Counted from the first letter of the stretch, positions 27,025-36,240 are shown. The stretch: DNA of 64,000 nucleotides from an uncultured Ruminiclostridium sp. (GCA_934462775.1 CAKSIR010000001.1:1-64000), one strand, 5' to 3'. Notes: generated by a model from the sequence alone, not told the origin. Translations and numbers: made by a program.

Positions 27025-28238
27025 TGGCTGATAAAATCAAAATGATTACGCCTCTGGTTGAGATGGACGGCGATGAAATGACAAGAATCATCTGGAAGAT
27101 GATTAAGGACATTCTCATTCTGCCTCATGTCGACCTCAACACAGAGTATTACGACTTAGGTCTTGTCCACAGAAACGAAACAAACGACCAGGTTACAATT
27201 GACAGTGCAAACGCTACCAAAAAGTACGGCGTTGCAGTAAAGTGCGCAACTATCACGCCAAACGCGCAGCGCATGACCGAATACAATCTGAAGGAAATGT
27301 GGAAGTCCCCTAACGGCACAATCCGTGCAATTCTTGACGGTACGGTTTTCAGAGCGCCAATCATCGTTAAGGGCATTACTCCGCTGCTCCCGACATGGAC
27401 AAAGCCAATCACAATCGCACGTCACGCTTACGGCGATGTTTACAAGAACACTGAAATGCGCGTTGCGGACGGCAGCAAGGCTGAGCTTGTTGTAACAGAC
27501 AAGGACGGCAACGAAACAAGAGAGCTTATCCACACATTCAAAGGCTCCGACGGTATCATTCAGGGACTTCACAACATTGACAAGAGTATCGCAAGCTTTG
27601 CAAGAGCCTGCTTCAACTTTGCTCTGGACAGCAAGCAGGATTTGTGGTTTGCAACTAAGGATACAATTTCCAAGAAGTACGACCACCGCTTCAAGGATAT
27701 TTTCCAGGAAATATTCGATAATGAATACAAGGAAAAATTCGAAGCAGCAGGTATCACCTATTTCTATACGCTTATCGACGACGCAGTTGCAAGAGTCGTA
27801 CGTTCCGAGGGCGGCTATATCTGGGCGTGCAAAAACTATGACGGCGACGTTATGTCAGACATGGTTGCGACCGCATTCGGCAGCCTTGGCATGATGACCT
27901 CCGTTCTTGTTTCGCCTGACGGCGTGTATGAATACGAAGCTGCTCACGGTACGGTTACACGTCACTACTACAAGCATCTCAAGGGCGAGCCTACCTCCAC
28001 AAACTCTGTTGCGACCATTTTTGCATGGTCCGGCGCTCTCAGAAAAAGAGGCGAGCTTGACAATACTCCTGACCTTGTTCATTATGCTGATATGCTTGAA
28101 AAGGCAACTATCGACACTATTGAGGACGGAGTAATGACCGGCGACCTTGAAATTCTTTCAAAGCTGCCTAATAAGAGAAAGGTTGACACCGAAACATTCC
28201 TTGTTGAAATCGGTAAGAGATTAGAAAAACTGCTTTGA
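27024..28238 (+). CDS. icd: Isocitrate dehydrogenase (NADP-type, eukaryote-like)
   Basis: The enzyme oxidises isocitrate to 2-oxoglutarate and CO2. The 404-residue protein belongs to the homodimeric type found in eukaryotes and many anaerobes, shown by [13 protein letters not shown] near the N-terminus, the [20 protein letters not shown] segment, and the cofactor-site [12 protein letters not shown] (about 310-321). The ATG overlaps the upstream stop, so it is coupled to the small membrane protein. It ends 15 nt before rex. Confidence 0.95.
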   Translation: MADKIKMITPLVEMDGDEMTRIIWKMIKDILILPHVDLNTEYYDLGLVHRNETNDQVTIDSANATKKYGVAVKCATITPNAQRMTEYNLKEMWKSPNGTIRAILDGTVFRAPIIVKGITPLLPTWTKPITIARHAYGDVYKNTEMRVADGSKAELVVTDKDGNETRELIHTFKGSDGIIQGLHNIDKSIASFARACFNFALDSKQDLWFATKDTISKKYDHRFKDIFQEIFDNEYKEKFEAAGITYFYTLIDDAVARVVRSEGGYIWACKNYDGDVMSDMVATAFGSLGMMTSVLVSPDGVYEYEAAHGTVTRHYYKHLKGEPTSTNSVATIFAWSGALRKRGELDNTPDLVHYADMLEKATIDTIEDGVMTGDLEILSKLPNKRKVDTETFLVEIGKRLEKLL

Positions 28239-28253
28239 TAAGGGGATGATATA

Positions 28254-28889
28254 TTGGCAAAAAGCGATAGAATTTCCAACTCGGTAATTCGACGTCTGCC
28301 ACGCTATTACCGCTTTTTAGGCGAGCTTTTGAGCGAGGGAATCACAAAAATTTCCTCCCGCGAGCTTTCTGAGCGAATGAAGCTTACCGCCTCTCAGATA
28401 AGACAGGATCTGAACTGCTTCGGCGGCTTCGGACAGCAGGGCTACGGCTATAACGTTGCCGAGCTGCGCGGCGAAATCGCCCGCATCATCGGCGTTGACA
28501 AACAGCTTAAAACAATCCTCATAGGCGCAGGCAACCTTGGTCGTGCCGTTACAATGCACCTTGATTTTGAAAAATGCGGCTGCAAGCTCATAGGTATATT
28601 TGATGTCAACAGAAAAATCGAAAATATGGAAATCGGCGGACTTAACATTATTCATACATCAAAGCTTGAAGCCTTTTGTGAAGAAAACCACCCGCAGATT
28701 GCCATTCTATGTATCCCAAAGGAAAGCACAAAGGGAATTGTTGACCAGCTTATAAAGCTTGGCGTCAACTCATTCTGGAATTTCTCACACTACGACATTA
28801 ACCTTGAATATGAGGGAATTGTAGCTGAAAACGTTCATCTCGGTGACAGTCTGCTTACTCTCGCATACAAGGTGAACAATCAAGACTAA
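28254..28889 (+). CDS. rex: Redox-sensing transcriptional repressor Rex
   Basis: Rex binds DNA when NAD+ is abundant and releases it on binding NADH, controlling fermentation and respiration genes. The 211 residues have a winged-helix domain (about 5-80; VIRRLPRYYRFLGELLSEG) and a Rossmann domain with GAGNLGRAV at about 86-94, followed by FDVNRK. The start is TTG 28254, behind AGGGGATG; no in-frame ATG fits. It is in the same run as icd, with a 15-nt gap. I found no clear Rex operator (TTGTTAAxxxxTTAACAA) in the window. Confidence 0.94.
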   Translation: MAKSDRISNSVIRRLPRYYRFLGELLSEGITKISSRELSERMKLTASQIRQDLNCFGGFGQQGYGYNVAELRGEIARIIGVDKQLKTILIGAGNLGRAVTMHLDFEKCGCKLIGIFDVNRKIENMEIGGLNIIHTSKLEAFCEENHPQIAILCIPKESTKGIVDQLIKLGVNSFWNFSHYDINLEYEGIVAENVHLGDSLLTLAYKVNNQD

Positions 28890-28890
28890 A

Positions 28891-29382
28891 ATGGATATTA
28901 CATTCGAAAAGGTTGAAAACAAACAGATAAAAGCGCTGGCTGAAATGGCAAATCAGATATGGCATGAGTATTTTCCATGCATTCTCACCGGTGAACAGAT
29001 TGACTACATGGTTGACAGGTTTCAGTCTGAGCGCGCAATGACCGCTCAGATAAAGGACGGCTATGAATACTATTTCATCTGCGCAGACGGAAAGCCATGC
29101 GGATACATCGGTCTGCACTGCGAAGCGGAAAAAATGTTCCTTTCAAAGCTATATCTGAAAAACGAAATGCGCGGATACGGCATTTCAAGCAAAGCATTTT
29201 CATTCATATTCGACCTCACACGCAAATACGGAAAAAGCTCCGTTTATCTTACGGTAAACAAGCACAATAACCACAGCGTAGACGTTTATAAGCACATGGG
29301 CTTTGAAATTGCCGACTCGGTTGTAACAGACATCGGCAGCGGCTATGTAATGGACGACTTCGTTTTTGAGAAGAAGCTATAA
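28891..29382 (+). CDS. GNAT-family N-acetyltransferase
   Basis: A 163-residue acetyltransferase of unknown substrate. The acetyl-CoA fold is visible: a central beta strand KMFLSKLYLKNEMRGYGISSKAF (about 86-108) containing the P-loop-like RGYGIS, and the C-terminal VNKHNNHSVDVYKHMGFEI motif (about 127-145). The ATG lies 1 nt after the rex stop without a strong RBS, which implies translational coupling with rex. Substrate could be an amino acid, antibiotic or protein. Confidence 0.85.
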   Translation: MDITFEKVENKQIKALAEMANQIWHEYFPCILTGEQIDYMVDRFQSERAMTAQIKDGYEYYFICADGKPCGYIGLHCEAEKMFLSKLYLKNEMRGYGISSKAFSFIFDLTRKYGKSSVYLTVNKHNNHSVDVYKHMGFEIADSVVTDIGSGYVMDDFVFEKKL

Positions 29383-29420
29383 GCTTAAATTCTTCTAAGC
29401 TTTAAGATTTAAACAGTCAG

Positions 29421-29449
29421 AAACCACGCTTTATGCGTGGTTTTTCTGT
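29421..29449 (+). terminator. Terminator after acn-icd-rex operon
   Basis: AAACCACGC/GCGTGGTTT, 9-bp stem, TTTAT loop, then TTCTGTT. Confidence 0.88.
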
Positions 29450-29469
29450 TAATTTATGCACTGATGCAA

Positions 29470-29505
29470 AATTAAGCAGGCTTAATTTGTTAAGCCTGCT
29501 TAATT
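29470..29505. repeat. 16-bp perfect inverted repeat
   Basis: AATTAAGCAGGCTTAA (29470-29485) and its exact complement (29490-29505) around TTTG. It is between convergent operons and probably ends the polyamine transcript, although neither side has a strong T run. Confidence 0.75.
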
Positions 29506-29558
29506 AGTATATAATTTCTTGCTTACCCTGCGCAATAAACACCGTTCCAAATAAGCTT

Positions 29559-30695
29559 TTACGAAAGTCTGCCCTTAAAATCCAAGTAACCGAATTTCTT
29601 TATTGTTTTTATCTGACCGTCCGTTGTCAAAAGCTCGATTGATGGCAGCGCCATTCCGTTAAACGTGTTGTTCTTCACCATTGAATAAATCGCCATATCA
29701 GTGAAAATCAGCTTATCGCCAATATTCAGCGGCTTATCAAAGGAGTAGTCGCCTATAATATCTCCCGCAAGGCAGGTGTTGCCGCCAAAACGATAATCAA
29801 ACTTCTTCCCGCCCTTTTCGCCGCTGCCGATAATAAACGGACGGTACGGCATTTCAAGCACGTCCGGCATATGGCAAGCCGCTGACGCGTCAAGGATTCC
29901 AATGTCAATTCCGTTGTGGACAATTTCAAGCACCGATGAAACAAGATAGCCTGCGTTAAGGGCAACCGCTTCCCCGGGCTCTATATAGACCTCCAAGCCG
30001 TATTCACTGCGGATTCGGTTTATGCAGCGTTCAAGCCTTTCTATATCGTAATCCGCTCTTGTAATGTGATGTCCCCCGCCGAAGTTCAGCCACTTCAGCC
30101 TGCCGAAATACCTGCCGAACTTTTGTATTACAACCTCTAACGTTGCCTCAAGGTCGTCTGAATTTTGCTCGCAGAGGGTGTGAAAATGCAGTCCCTCTAT
30201 GCCGTCAAGCAAATCCTCTCTGAAGTTTTCGAGAGTAACTCCAAGCCGCGAGCCCGACGAACACGGGTCATAAATAGCATGGTCGCCCTGAGTGGAAAAC
30301 TCAGGGTTGATTCTCATACCGCAGCTTATTCTGCCTTTTACCCTGTCCCTGTACTTCTCCCACTGTGAAAAGCTGTTGAATACCATGTGGTCGCAAATTT
30401 CAACAATTTCATCAATCTCATCTTCAAGGTAGGCGGGAGAAAAAATGTGATTTTCTCCTCCCATTTCCTCGTGTCCCAAGCGTGCCTCGTAAAGTCCGCT
30501 GGCGGTAGCCCCGCTTATATACGAGCGTATAAGCGGGTAGGTCGCAAAAGCGGAATAGCACTTCTGTGCAAGGAGAACATGACAGCCTGTGCGCCGCTCA
30601 AGACCTTGCAGAATTTTCAGATTGTCCGTAAGCTTCTGCTCGTCAATAACGTAGCAGGGCGTTTTTACCTGCGATAAAGCCTGTTCTAAGTTCAT
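29559..30695 (-). CDS. nspC: Carboxynorspermidine/carboxyspermidine decarboxylase
   Basis: A PLP-dependent decarboxylase of the alanine-racemase/ornithine-decarboxylase fold that removes CO2 from carboxy(nor)spermidine, giving (nor)spermidine; in cyanobacteria a relative acts on carboxyaminopropylagmatine. The 378 residues start MNLEQALSQVKTPCYVIDE; the PLP lysine is in LLAQKCYSAF (about residue 41), with GLHFHTLCEQ (about 185-194), GGGHHITRADYD, and VYIEPGEAVAL. ATG 30695 overlaps the upstream stop by one base; an in-frame extension to 30743 lies within that gene and is rejected. It is the last gene of the polyamine operon. Confidence 0.93.
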   Translation of the reverse strand: MNLEQALSQVKTPCYVIDEQKLTDNLKILQGLERRTGCHVLLAQKCYSAFATYPLIRSYISGATASGLYEARLGHEEMGGENHIFSPAYLEDEIDEIVEICDHMVFNSFSQWEKYRDRVKGRISCGMRINPEFSTQGDHAIYDPCSSGSRLGVTLENFREDLLDGIEGLHFHTLCEQNSDDLEATLEVVIQKFGRYFGRLKWLNFGGGHHITRADYDIERLERCINRIRSEYGLEVYIEPGEAVALNAGYLVSSVLEIVHNGIDIGILDASAACHMPDVLEMPYRPFIIGSGEKGGKKFDYRFGGNTCLAGDIIGDYSFDKPLNIGDKLIFTDMAIYSMVKNNTFNGMALPSIELLTTDGQIKTIKKFGYLDFKGRLS

Positions 30696-31897
30696 CAGTC
30701 CACCAGTGTAGGATTGAATGTTTCCTGCCATGGAAGTCCCCATTTATTCAATGCGTCCATGAATGGATCCGGATCAAATTCCTCAATGTTGAATACGCCG
30801 GGACCCTTCCAAGTGCCTGTCATAATCATCATTGCGCCGATCATTGCAGGCACGCCTGTTGTGTAGCTGATAGCCTGCGAGCCGACTTCCTTATAGCATT
30901 CCTGATGGTCGCAGACGTTGTAAACATAATACTTAACGTCCTTGCCGTCTTTTTTGCCCTGCATAATGCAGCCGATGTTTGTCTTGCCCTTTGTTCTCGG
31001 ACCGAGAGAAGCGGGATCCGGCAGCACTGCCTTAAGGAACTGTAACGGAACTATCTGCTTGCCCTCAAATTCAATTGGCTCAATGCTTGTCATTCCCACG
31101 TTTTCAAGGCACTTGAGGTGAGTGAGATAGCTCTGACCGAATGTCATGAAAAAGCGGATACGCTTGATTCCCTTGATGTTGATTCCGAGAGATTCAAGCT
31201 CCTCGTGGTGGAGAAGATACATATCCTTTTCACCAACCTGGTCGAAGTTGTAAACGCGCTTGATTTCCATTGGCTTTGTTTCAACCCAATGTCCGTCCTC
31301 CCAGTAGCTGCCGTTGGCGCTTACTTCGCGGATATTAATTTCAGGGTTAAAGTTTGTTGCAAACGGATAGCCATGGTCGCCGCCGTTGCAGTCTAAAATA
31401 TCAATGTAGTTGATTTCGTCAAAATAATGCTTCATCGCATAAGCGCAGAATACGCCTGTTACGCCTGGGTCAAAGCCGCTGCCTAAAAGCGCGGTAATGC
31501 CTGCTTTTTCAAAGCGTTCCTTGTACGCCCACTGCCACTTGTACTCAAACTTTGCTGTGTCCAGCGGCTCATAGTTTGCAGTATCAACATAATGCGTCTT
31601 TGTTGCAAGGCAGGCGTCCATAATTGTCAGATCCTGATAAGGGAGCGCAAGGTTCAGCACAACATCAGGCTTGAACTGATTGATAAGCGCAACCAGCTCG
31701 TCAACCTTGTCTGCGTCAACCTGTGCGGTGTGGATAATTGTCTTGGTTTTGCCCTCAAGCTCGGCCTTAAGCTTGTCGCACTTTGATTTTGTTCTGCTTG
31801 CAATCATGATTTCAGTGAAAATTTCACTGTTCTGACAGCATTTGTGAATTGCAACGGAAGCAACGCCGCCGCAGCCGATGATCATACATTTTCCCAT
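30695..31897 (-). CDS. Carboxynorspermidine/carboxyspermidine dehydrogenase
   Basis: An NADPH-dependent reductive condensing enzyme of the saccharopine-dehydrogenase family that joins aspartate-semialdehyde to putrescine (or a related amine, such as agmatine or diaminopropane). The 400-residue protein begins MGKCMIIGCGGVASVAIHKC, the Rossmann motif, and contains ALPYQDLTIMDACL, ALLGSGFDPGVTGVF, and GDHGYPFATNFNPEINIREV, all typical of the CASDH/CANSDH branch rather than of true lysine-pathway enzymes. It is coupled by one-base overlaps to speB upstream and nspC downstream. The amine substrate cannot be fixed from sequence. Confidence 0.92.
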   Translation of the reverse strand: MGKCMIIGCGGVASVAIHKCCQNSEIFTEIMIASRTKSKCDKLKAELEGKTKTIIHTAQVDADKVDELVALINQFKPDVVLNLALPYQDLTIMDACLATKTHYVDTANYEPLDTAKFEYKWQWAYKERFEKAGITALLGSGFDPGVTGVFCAYAMKHYFDEINYIDILDCNGGDHGYPFATNFNPEINIREVSANGSYWEDGHWVETKPMEIKRVYNFDQVGEKDMYLLHHEELESLGINIKGIKRIRFFMTFGQSYLTHLKCLENVGMTSIEPIEFEGKQIVPLQFLKAVLPDPASLGPRTKGKTNIGCIMQGKKDGKDVKYYVYNVCDHQECYKEVGSQAISYTTGVPAMIGAMMIMTGTWKGPGVFNIEEFDPDPFMDALNKWGLPWQETFNPTLVD

Positions 31898-32754
31898 TAT
31901 AATTCTCCTTTTTCTGTGTTTATTGAAAGCAATAATTCTCGCATTACCTTGCAGGCAACAGCAGTTGACGCTCCGCTTGCGTCAAGCATCGGGGAAAGCT
32001 CGTTCACGTCAGCGCCTACAATATTAAGTCTGCTGACCTTCAGTATTCCGCTGAGCAAATCCATAAAGCTGATTCCTCCCGCCTCAGGCGTTCCCGTTCC
32101 GGGAAAAACCGACGGGTCAAGCACGTCAAGATCTATTGTAAAATATACCGGCTTGCCCTTCAGCCTTTCAACTGTTTCATCAAGGGTATCAAGGTTGAAC
32201 TTATTAGTGTAAACGTGTTCCCTTCCCCACAAAAATTCGCTTCGGTCGCCCGAACGAATACCAAACTGATAAATTCTTCCGTCTCCGATAATATCCCAGC
32301 AGCGGTGCAGAACGCAGGCGTGCGAAAGCTTTGTTCCGAGATAATCGTCACGTAAATCGGCGTGAGCGTCAAAATGGATTATGTGCAGGTCGGGATATTT
32401 TTCAGCAGCAGCCCTGACCGCACCCAATGTCACCAGATGCTCGCCGCCCATCATTACGGGAATTTTTCCCGCGGAGATTACCTGCATTGTGTAGTCGGTA
32501 ATCATGTCGAGGGCGCGTTCGGGACTGCCGAAAGGAAGCTCCAGTTCGCCGCCGTCATAGACGCTTATATCGGTTAAATCCTTGTCCTGATAGGGGCTGT
32601 ACGTTTCCAGTCCGAAGCTTTCAGAACGCATCGCCTTGCCTGCAAATCGCGTTCCGGGGCGGTACGAGGTGGTGCTGTCGAACGGCGCGCCGAAAATAAC
32701 TAAATCAGCGTCATAAAATTCACTTTCGCAGCCGATAAAGGTTTCAACATTCAT
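31897..32754 (-). CDS. speB: Agmatinase / aminopropylagmatine ureohydrolase
   Basis: A binuclear manganese ureohydrolase (285 residues) releasing urea from agmatine or N1-aminopropylagmatine. Metal ligands are in GGEHLVT (about residue 107), HFDAHADLR (about 127-135), and FTIDLDVLDPS (about 207-217). Starts at 32754 or 32763 are both possible: both overlap speE, and a GGAGG sits 12 nt before the longer one; 32754 gives the usual N-terminus. Next to arginine decarboxylase the simple role is agmatine to putrescine, but the neighbouring aminopropyl and carboxyaminopropyl enzymes make aminopropylagmatine an alternative substrate. Confidence 0.9.
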   Translation of the reverse strand: MNVETFIGCESEFYDADLVIFGAPFDSTTSYRPGTRFAGKAMRSESFGLETYSPYQDKDLTDISVYDGGELELPFGSPERALDMITDYTMQVISAGKIPVMMGGEHLVTLGAVRAAAEKYPDLHIIHFDAHADLRDDYLGTKLSHACVLHRCWDIIGDGRIYQFGIRSGDRSEFLWGREHVYTNKFNLDTLDETVERLKGKPVYFTIDLDVLDPSVFPGTGTPEAGGISFMDLLSGILKVSRLNIVGADVNELSPMLDASGASTAVACKVMRELLLSINTEKGEL

Positions 32755-33604
32755 CTTCAACATGTTCAAGCAAATCCTCCACATAATTAGGCAGAGCAAA
32801 CGCACCTCTGTGCAGCTCCGAATTGTAGTATCTTGTTGTAAGTCCCAGCGCGTTCCACCTTGCCTCGTCCATGTCCCTTATCGGGTGGAATTTCTTTGAA
32901 GCAAAACCGAACAGCCAGTGACCGGACGGATAAGTGGGAATGTGGACCTGATAAACCTTGCTTATCGGGAACGACTCGACAATGCGCTTGTGAGCGCGCT
33001 GCATTGCGATTGCGTCGTCGTGATAGAACGGGCTTTCATGCTGATTTACCATTATGCCCGATTCGTTCAGCGCCTTGTAACAATTGCCGTAAAATTCCTT
33101 TGTGAAAAGTCCCTCTCCGGGTCCGAAAGGGTCGGTTGAATCAACAATAATAAGGTCGTACTGATTTTCGCACTTGCGGATATATTTAAGTCCGTCCTGA
33201 ATATACAGGTGTACGCGCTTGTCGTCAAATGCACAGGCGGTTTTTGGAAGGTACTTTTTGCAGACCTCAACCACCTGCTCGTCAATTTCAACCATGTCGA
33301 TGTTTTCAATTGTGTTATAGCGCGCCAGCTCGCGAATAACTCCGCCGTCGCCTGCGCCGATAACGAGAACGTTCTTTATGTCGGGATTTACCGCCATCGG
33401 CACATGGACAATCATCTCGTGATAAATAAACTCGTCCTTTTCTGTCAGCATCATGTAGCCGTCAAGAGTGAGAAATCTGCCGAACTCCTCAGATTCAAAA
33501 ACGTCAATGCGCTGAAAGTCGCTCTGACCGCTGTAAAGCTGCTTGTCAACCTTGATTGACAGCTTTACGTTTTTTGTGTGGAACTCGCTGAACCATAAAT
33601 CCAT
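32744..33604 (-). CDS. speE: Spermidine synthase-family aminopropyltransferase
   Basis: It transfers an aminopropyl group from decarboxy-AdoMet to an amine. The 286 residues include LTLDGYMMLTEKDEFIYHEM (about 45-64), the AdoMet site VIGAGDGGVIRE (about 81-92), VEIDEQVVEVCKKYLP, and the catalytic VDSTDPFGPGEGLF (about 155-168). In Bacillus it acts on putrescine; in Thermus the equivalent acts on agmatine. The stop overlaps the speB start; RBS AGGAGGTT is just before ATG 33604. Confidence 0.93.
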   Translation of the reverse strand: MDLWFSEFHTKNVKLSIKVDKQLYSGQSDFQRIDVFESEEFGRFLTLDGYMMLTEKDEFIYHEMIVHVPMAVNPDIKNVLVIGAGDGGVIRELARYNTIENIDMVEIDEQVVEVCKKYLPKTACAFDDKRVHLYIQDGLKYIRKCENQYDLIIVDSTDPFGPGEGLFTKEFYGNCYKALNESGIMVNQHESPFYHDDAIAMQRAHKRIVESFPISKVYQVHIPTYPSGHWLFGFASKKFHPIRDMDEARWNALGLTTRYYNSELHRGAFALPNYVEDLLEHVEDEC

Positions 33605-33626
33605 ATTTTAACCTCCTTAAAGAGAT

Positions 33627-35075
33627 TTATTTAAGCACGTTAAGGCGCTCGATGTTCATATCCTCTGCGCCTGTCATAAAGCAGCCCTTTTCCTTTGCGT
33701 AAATTATGTATTCGATTATTTCATCGGTTACCGTTTCACCGGGAGCGAGAATCGGTATTCCGGGCGGATAGCACATTACAAACTCGCTGCAAATTCTGCC
33801 TGCCGTTTCTTTCAGCGGCAGCGAAACCTTGTCCGCATAGAATGCGTCCTGGGGAGTACGTTCCACAAGCGGGTTGATGTACTCATGCTCAAGCATACCC
33901 GTTTTATCTTTTTTGCAGCGTCTGCGGATTTCCGAAAGCGCGCCTACAAGACGTTCAAGGTCGCGTTCTCGGTCGCCAACCGAAACATAGGCAAGAATGT
34001 TGCCCATGTCGCCGAACTCCGTCTGAATATCGTATTCATCGCGGAGAATGTCATATACTTCAATCCCCGCAAGCCCTGTTTCAAGGGTGTTTATTGAAAG
34101 CTTGGTTATGTCAAAATCGTAAATTGTATCGCCGTTGACGATTTCTCTTGAATACGCATAATAGTCGCCTATCTGGTTTATTTCTTCCCGTGCATACTCC
34201 ACAAGACCTATCACCTTGTCGAAAATCTCCCTGCCGTTAAGGGCGAGATTCTTTCTTGAGAGGTCAAGGCTGGACATAAGCAGATAGGAGCCGCTGGTCG
34301 TCTGGGTAAGGTTGATCACCTGACGGACGTAGCCCTGACTAACGTTTTCTCCGATAAGCAGAAACGAGCTTTGAGTAAGCGAACCGCCCGATTTGTGCAT
34401 TGAAACGCTTGCCATATCCGCACCGACGCTCATTGCGGTTGCGGGAAGCCTGTCGTTGAAATAGAAATGCGTTCCGTGCGCCTCGTCAACAAGAACCATC
34501 ATGCCCTTGCTGTGAGCGTAATCGGTGATCGCCTTTAAGTTTGAGCAAATTCCGTAATAGGTAGGATTGTTGACAAAAACGGCCTTTGCGTCGGGATTGT
34601 CGTCTATTGCCTTTTTAACGTCATCAAGCGCCATTCCGAGGGAAATTCCAAGGCGTTCGTCCGTATCGGGATTTACATAAACAGGCACTGCGCCGTTAAG
34701 AATCATGGCGTTGATAACGGAGCGGTGAACATTTCGCGGAAGAATGATTTTGTCGCCGCGTTTTGATGCGGTGAAAACCATTGCCTGAACGGAAGAGGTT
34801 GTTCCTCCTACCATAAAGAACGCATAAGCCGCGCCGAAAGCGTCTGCCGCCAGTTCCTCAGCCTCTCTGATGACCGAAACCGGGTGGCAAAGATTGTCGA
34901 GCGGCTTCATTGAATTTACATCAAGACTCATGCACTTCCGTCCGAGAAACGCAGTAAGCTCAGGGTTGCCTTTTCCGCGCTTGTGTCCGGGTACGTCAAA
35001 GGGTACTACCCTGTTGTTTTCAAATTCTGTGAGCGCTTCCGCAATAGGCGCTCTGTCCTGATTTAATCTGTACAT
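33627..35075 (-). CDS. speA: Arginine decarboxylase (fold-type I)
   Basis: A PLP enzyme of the Orn/Lys/Arg decarboxylase major-domain family (482 residues), of the same size and type as Bacillus SpeA, which makes agmatine. PFDVPGHKRGKGN is at about residues 24-36, FMVGGTTSSVQAM at about 86-98, the cofactor aspartate is in VLVDEAHGTHF (about 195-205), and the Schiff-base lysine is in SVSMHKSGGSLTQ (about 228-240). Lysine or ornithine decarboxylation cannot be excluded, but the agmatinase next door supports arginine. It follows speD by 9 nt. Confidence 0.9.
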   Translation of the reverse strand: MYRLNQDRAPIAEALTEFENNRVVPFDVPGHKRGKGNPELTAFLGRKCMSLDVNSMKPLDNLCHPVSVIREAEELAADAFGAAYAFFMVGGTTSSVQAMVFTASKRGDKIILPRNVHRSVINAMILNGAVPVYVNPDTDERLGISLGMALDDVKKAIDDNPDAKAVFVNNPTYYGICSNLKAITDYAHSKGMMVLVDEAHGTHFYFNDRLPATAMSVGADMASVSMHKSGGSLTQSSFLLIGENVSQGYVRQVINLTQTTSGSYLLMSSLDLSRKNLALNGREIFDKVIGLVEYAREEINQIGDYYAYSREIVNGDTIYDFDITKLSINTLETGLAGIEVYDILRDEYDIQTEFGDMGNILAYVSVGDRERDLERLVGALSEIRRRCKKDKTGMLEHEYINPLVERTPQDAFYADKVSLPLKETAGRICSEFVMCYPPGIPILAPGETVTDEIIEYIIYAKEKGCFMTGAEDMNIERLNVLK

Positions 35076-35084
35076 AATGCCTCT

Positions 35085-35849
35085 TTAATAAATGTTGCTG
35101 CCGCTGAAAATCTCAATCATTTCCTGCCTTAAGCTGTTGGTTATATCAAGCCTTGTCTTTGGCGGAAGCTCATATACATCGGCGTTGAACAGGTAGTTCT
35201 GCAAATCAATTTCCTTTATCAGCATTTTTGTATGGAATATATTTGACTGATATACATTGACGTCAACCGCGTCGTAGCGCTTGATAATTTCATCGTCGAT
35301 GTAGTCCTGGATTGACGTGATTTTGTGGTCGAGGAAAAGCTTTTTGCCGCTTATATCTCTTGTAAAGCCGCGGATTTTGTAGTCCATTGTGATAATGTCC
35401 GAGTCAAAACTGCCGATAAGGAAATCCAGTGTGCTGAGCGGTGTAATTTCTCCGCAGGTTGCAACGTCAATGTCAACTCTGAACGTTGCAATGCAGGTTT
35501 CGGGGTGATATTCGGGATATGTATGCACCGTTACATGGCTTTTGTCAAGATGTCCTACAACAGTATCGCCGCTGAGATTTTTAACCATGCTTTCCTCGGC
35601 GATGAGAAATGTAACGCTTGCGCCCTGGGGTTCGTAATCCTGCCTTGAGATGTTAAGCACATGAGCGCCTATCATTTCCGTTACCTGAGTAAGAATATTG
35701 GTTAAACGCTCGGAGTTGTACTGCTCGTCAATGTATGCGATATAGTCGCGCTGTTCACGCTCCGACTTTGCGTAACAGACATCATAGATATTGAAGCTGA
35801 GCGATTTTGTCAGATTGTTGAATCCGTAAAGCTTTAATTTGTTTTCCAT
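35085..35849 (-). CDS. speD: S-adenosylmethionine decarboxylase proenzyme
   Basis: SpeD makes decarboxy-AdoMet, the aminopropyl donor, and is self-processed to create a pyruvoyl group. The 254-residue size fits the E. coli-like long form. The cleavage site is in [18 protein letters not shown], where Ser in KSH becomes the pyruvoyl residue (about residue 111). ATG 35849 has GAGGA upstream; the frame stays open for 61 more codons to 36032, but that part reads as leader sequence, not protein. It is the first gene of the operon, so the supply of decarboxy-AdoMet is set along with arginine decarboxylase. Confidence 0.92.
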   Translation of the reverse strand: MENKLKLYGFNNLTKSLSFNIYDVCYAKSEREQRDYIAYIDEQYNSERLTNILTQVTEMIGAHVLNISRQDYEPQGASVTFLIAEESMVKNLSGDTVVGHLDKSHVTVHTYPEYHPETCIATFRVDIDVATCGEITPLSTLDFLIGSFDSDIITMDYKIRGFTRDISGKKLFLDHKITSIQDYIDDEIIKRYDAVDVNVYQSNIFHTKMLIKEIDLQNYLFNADVYELPPKTRLDITNSLRQEMIEIFSGSNIY

Positions 35850-36168
35850 CGGCAAATCCTCGCATAAATTAAATAGCCCAAATGTATGGGGATATACTCC
35901 ATATACACTTGAGCCACATATTTCAATATAAAATACGCCTAACACAATAAGGCATTGATTAGAGTCTGTATAGCAAGAACTACTTTTACTACTCTTATTG
36001 ACTGTTTCACAAGTGTGATATGCAAACTGCACACGGTTGTTAAGTAACCAACTTATAAAATTTCAATAAGGCAACAGAAGTTGCCGTGTTTTCGGCATTT
36101 GACCCAGCTGTCCGTATGGCTATATATTTCTTTCGAAATGGTCAAAAATTCTTGTAAGGTCTAACCTC
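35850..36168 (-). promoter_or_regulatory. Long leader of the polyamine operon
   Basis: About 320 nt separate the promoter from speD. On the minus strand it can fold as TTTGACC/GGTCAAA enclosing an ATTTC-GAAA-GAAAT hairpin (about 36092-36146), then two competing hairpins, TGCCG/CGGCA and GGCAAC-TTCT-GTTGCC (about 36068-36100), followed by T-rich sequence, and further GTGTG/CACAC and GCCT/AGGC hairpins. A possible 11-codon reading frame (36098-36063, MPKTRQLLLPY) spans the competing pair. TGCCTTATTG occurs twice. No known riboswitch is recognised. Confidence 0.55.
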
Positions 36169-36174
36169 CCGATT

Positions 36175-36203
36175 ATTATACATTATTTCGACGTAAATTG
36201 CAA
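36175..36203 (-). promoter_or_regulatory. Promoter of the polyamine operon
   Basis: Minus strand TTGCAA (36203-36198), 17-nt spacer, TATAAT (36180-36175). Transcription would start around 36168, at GGGAGG. Confidence 0.75.
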
Positions 36204-36240
36204 TAGATTTTCAATAATTTTTTTGTAAACTTTGTCTGTA

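Noticed and set aside
35850-36032. In-frame extension of speD by 61 codons
   Set aside because: No RBS at the far start, composition unlike protein, and a good RBS precedes ATG 35849; treated as leader.
35850-36168. Known riboswitch (guanidine, SAM or preQ1) in the polyamine leader
   Set aside because: Short pieces such as ACGG loops occur but the conserved cores could not be placed.
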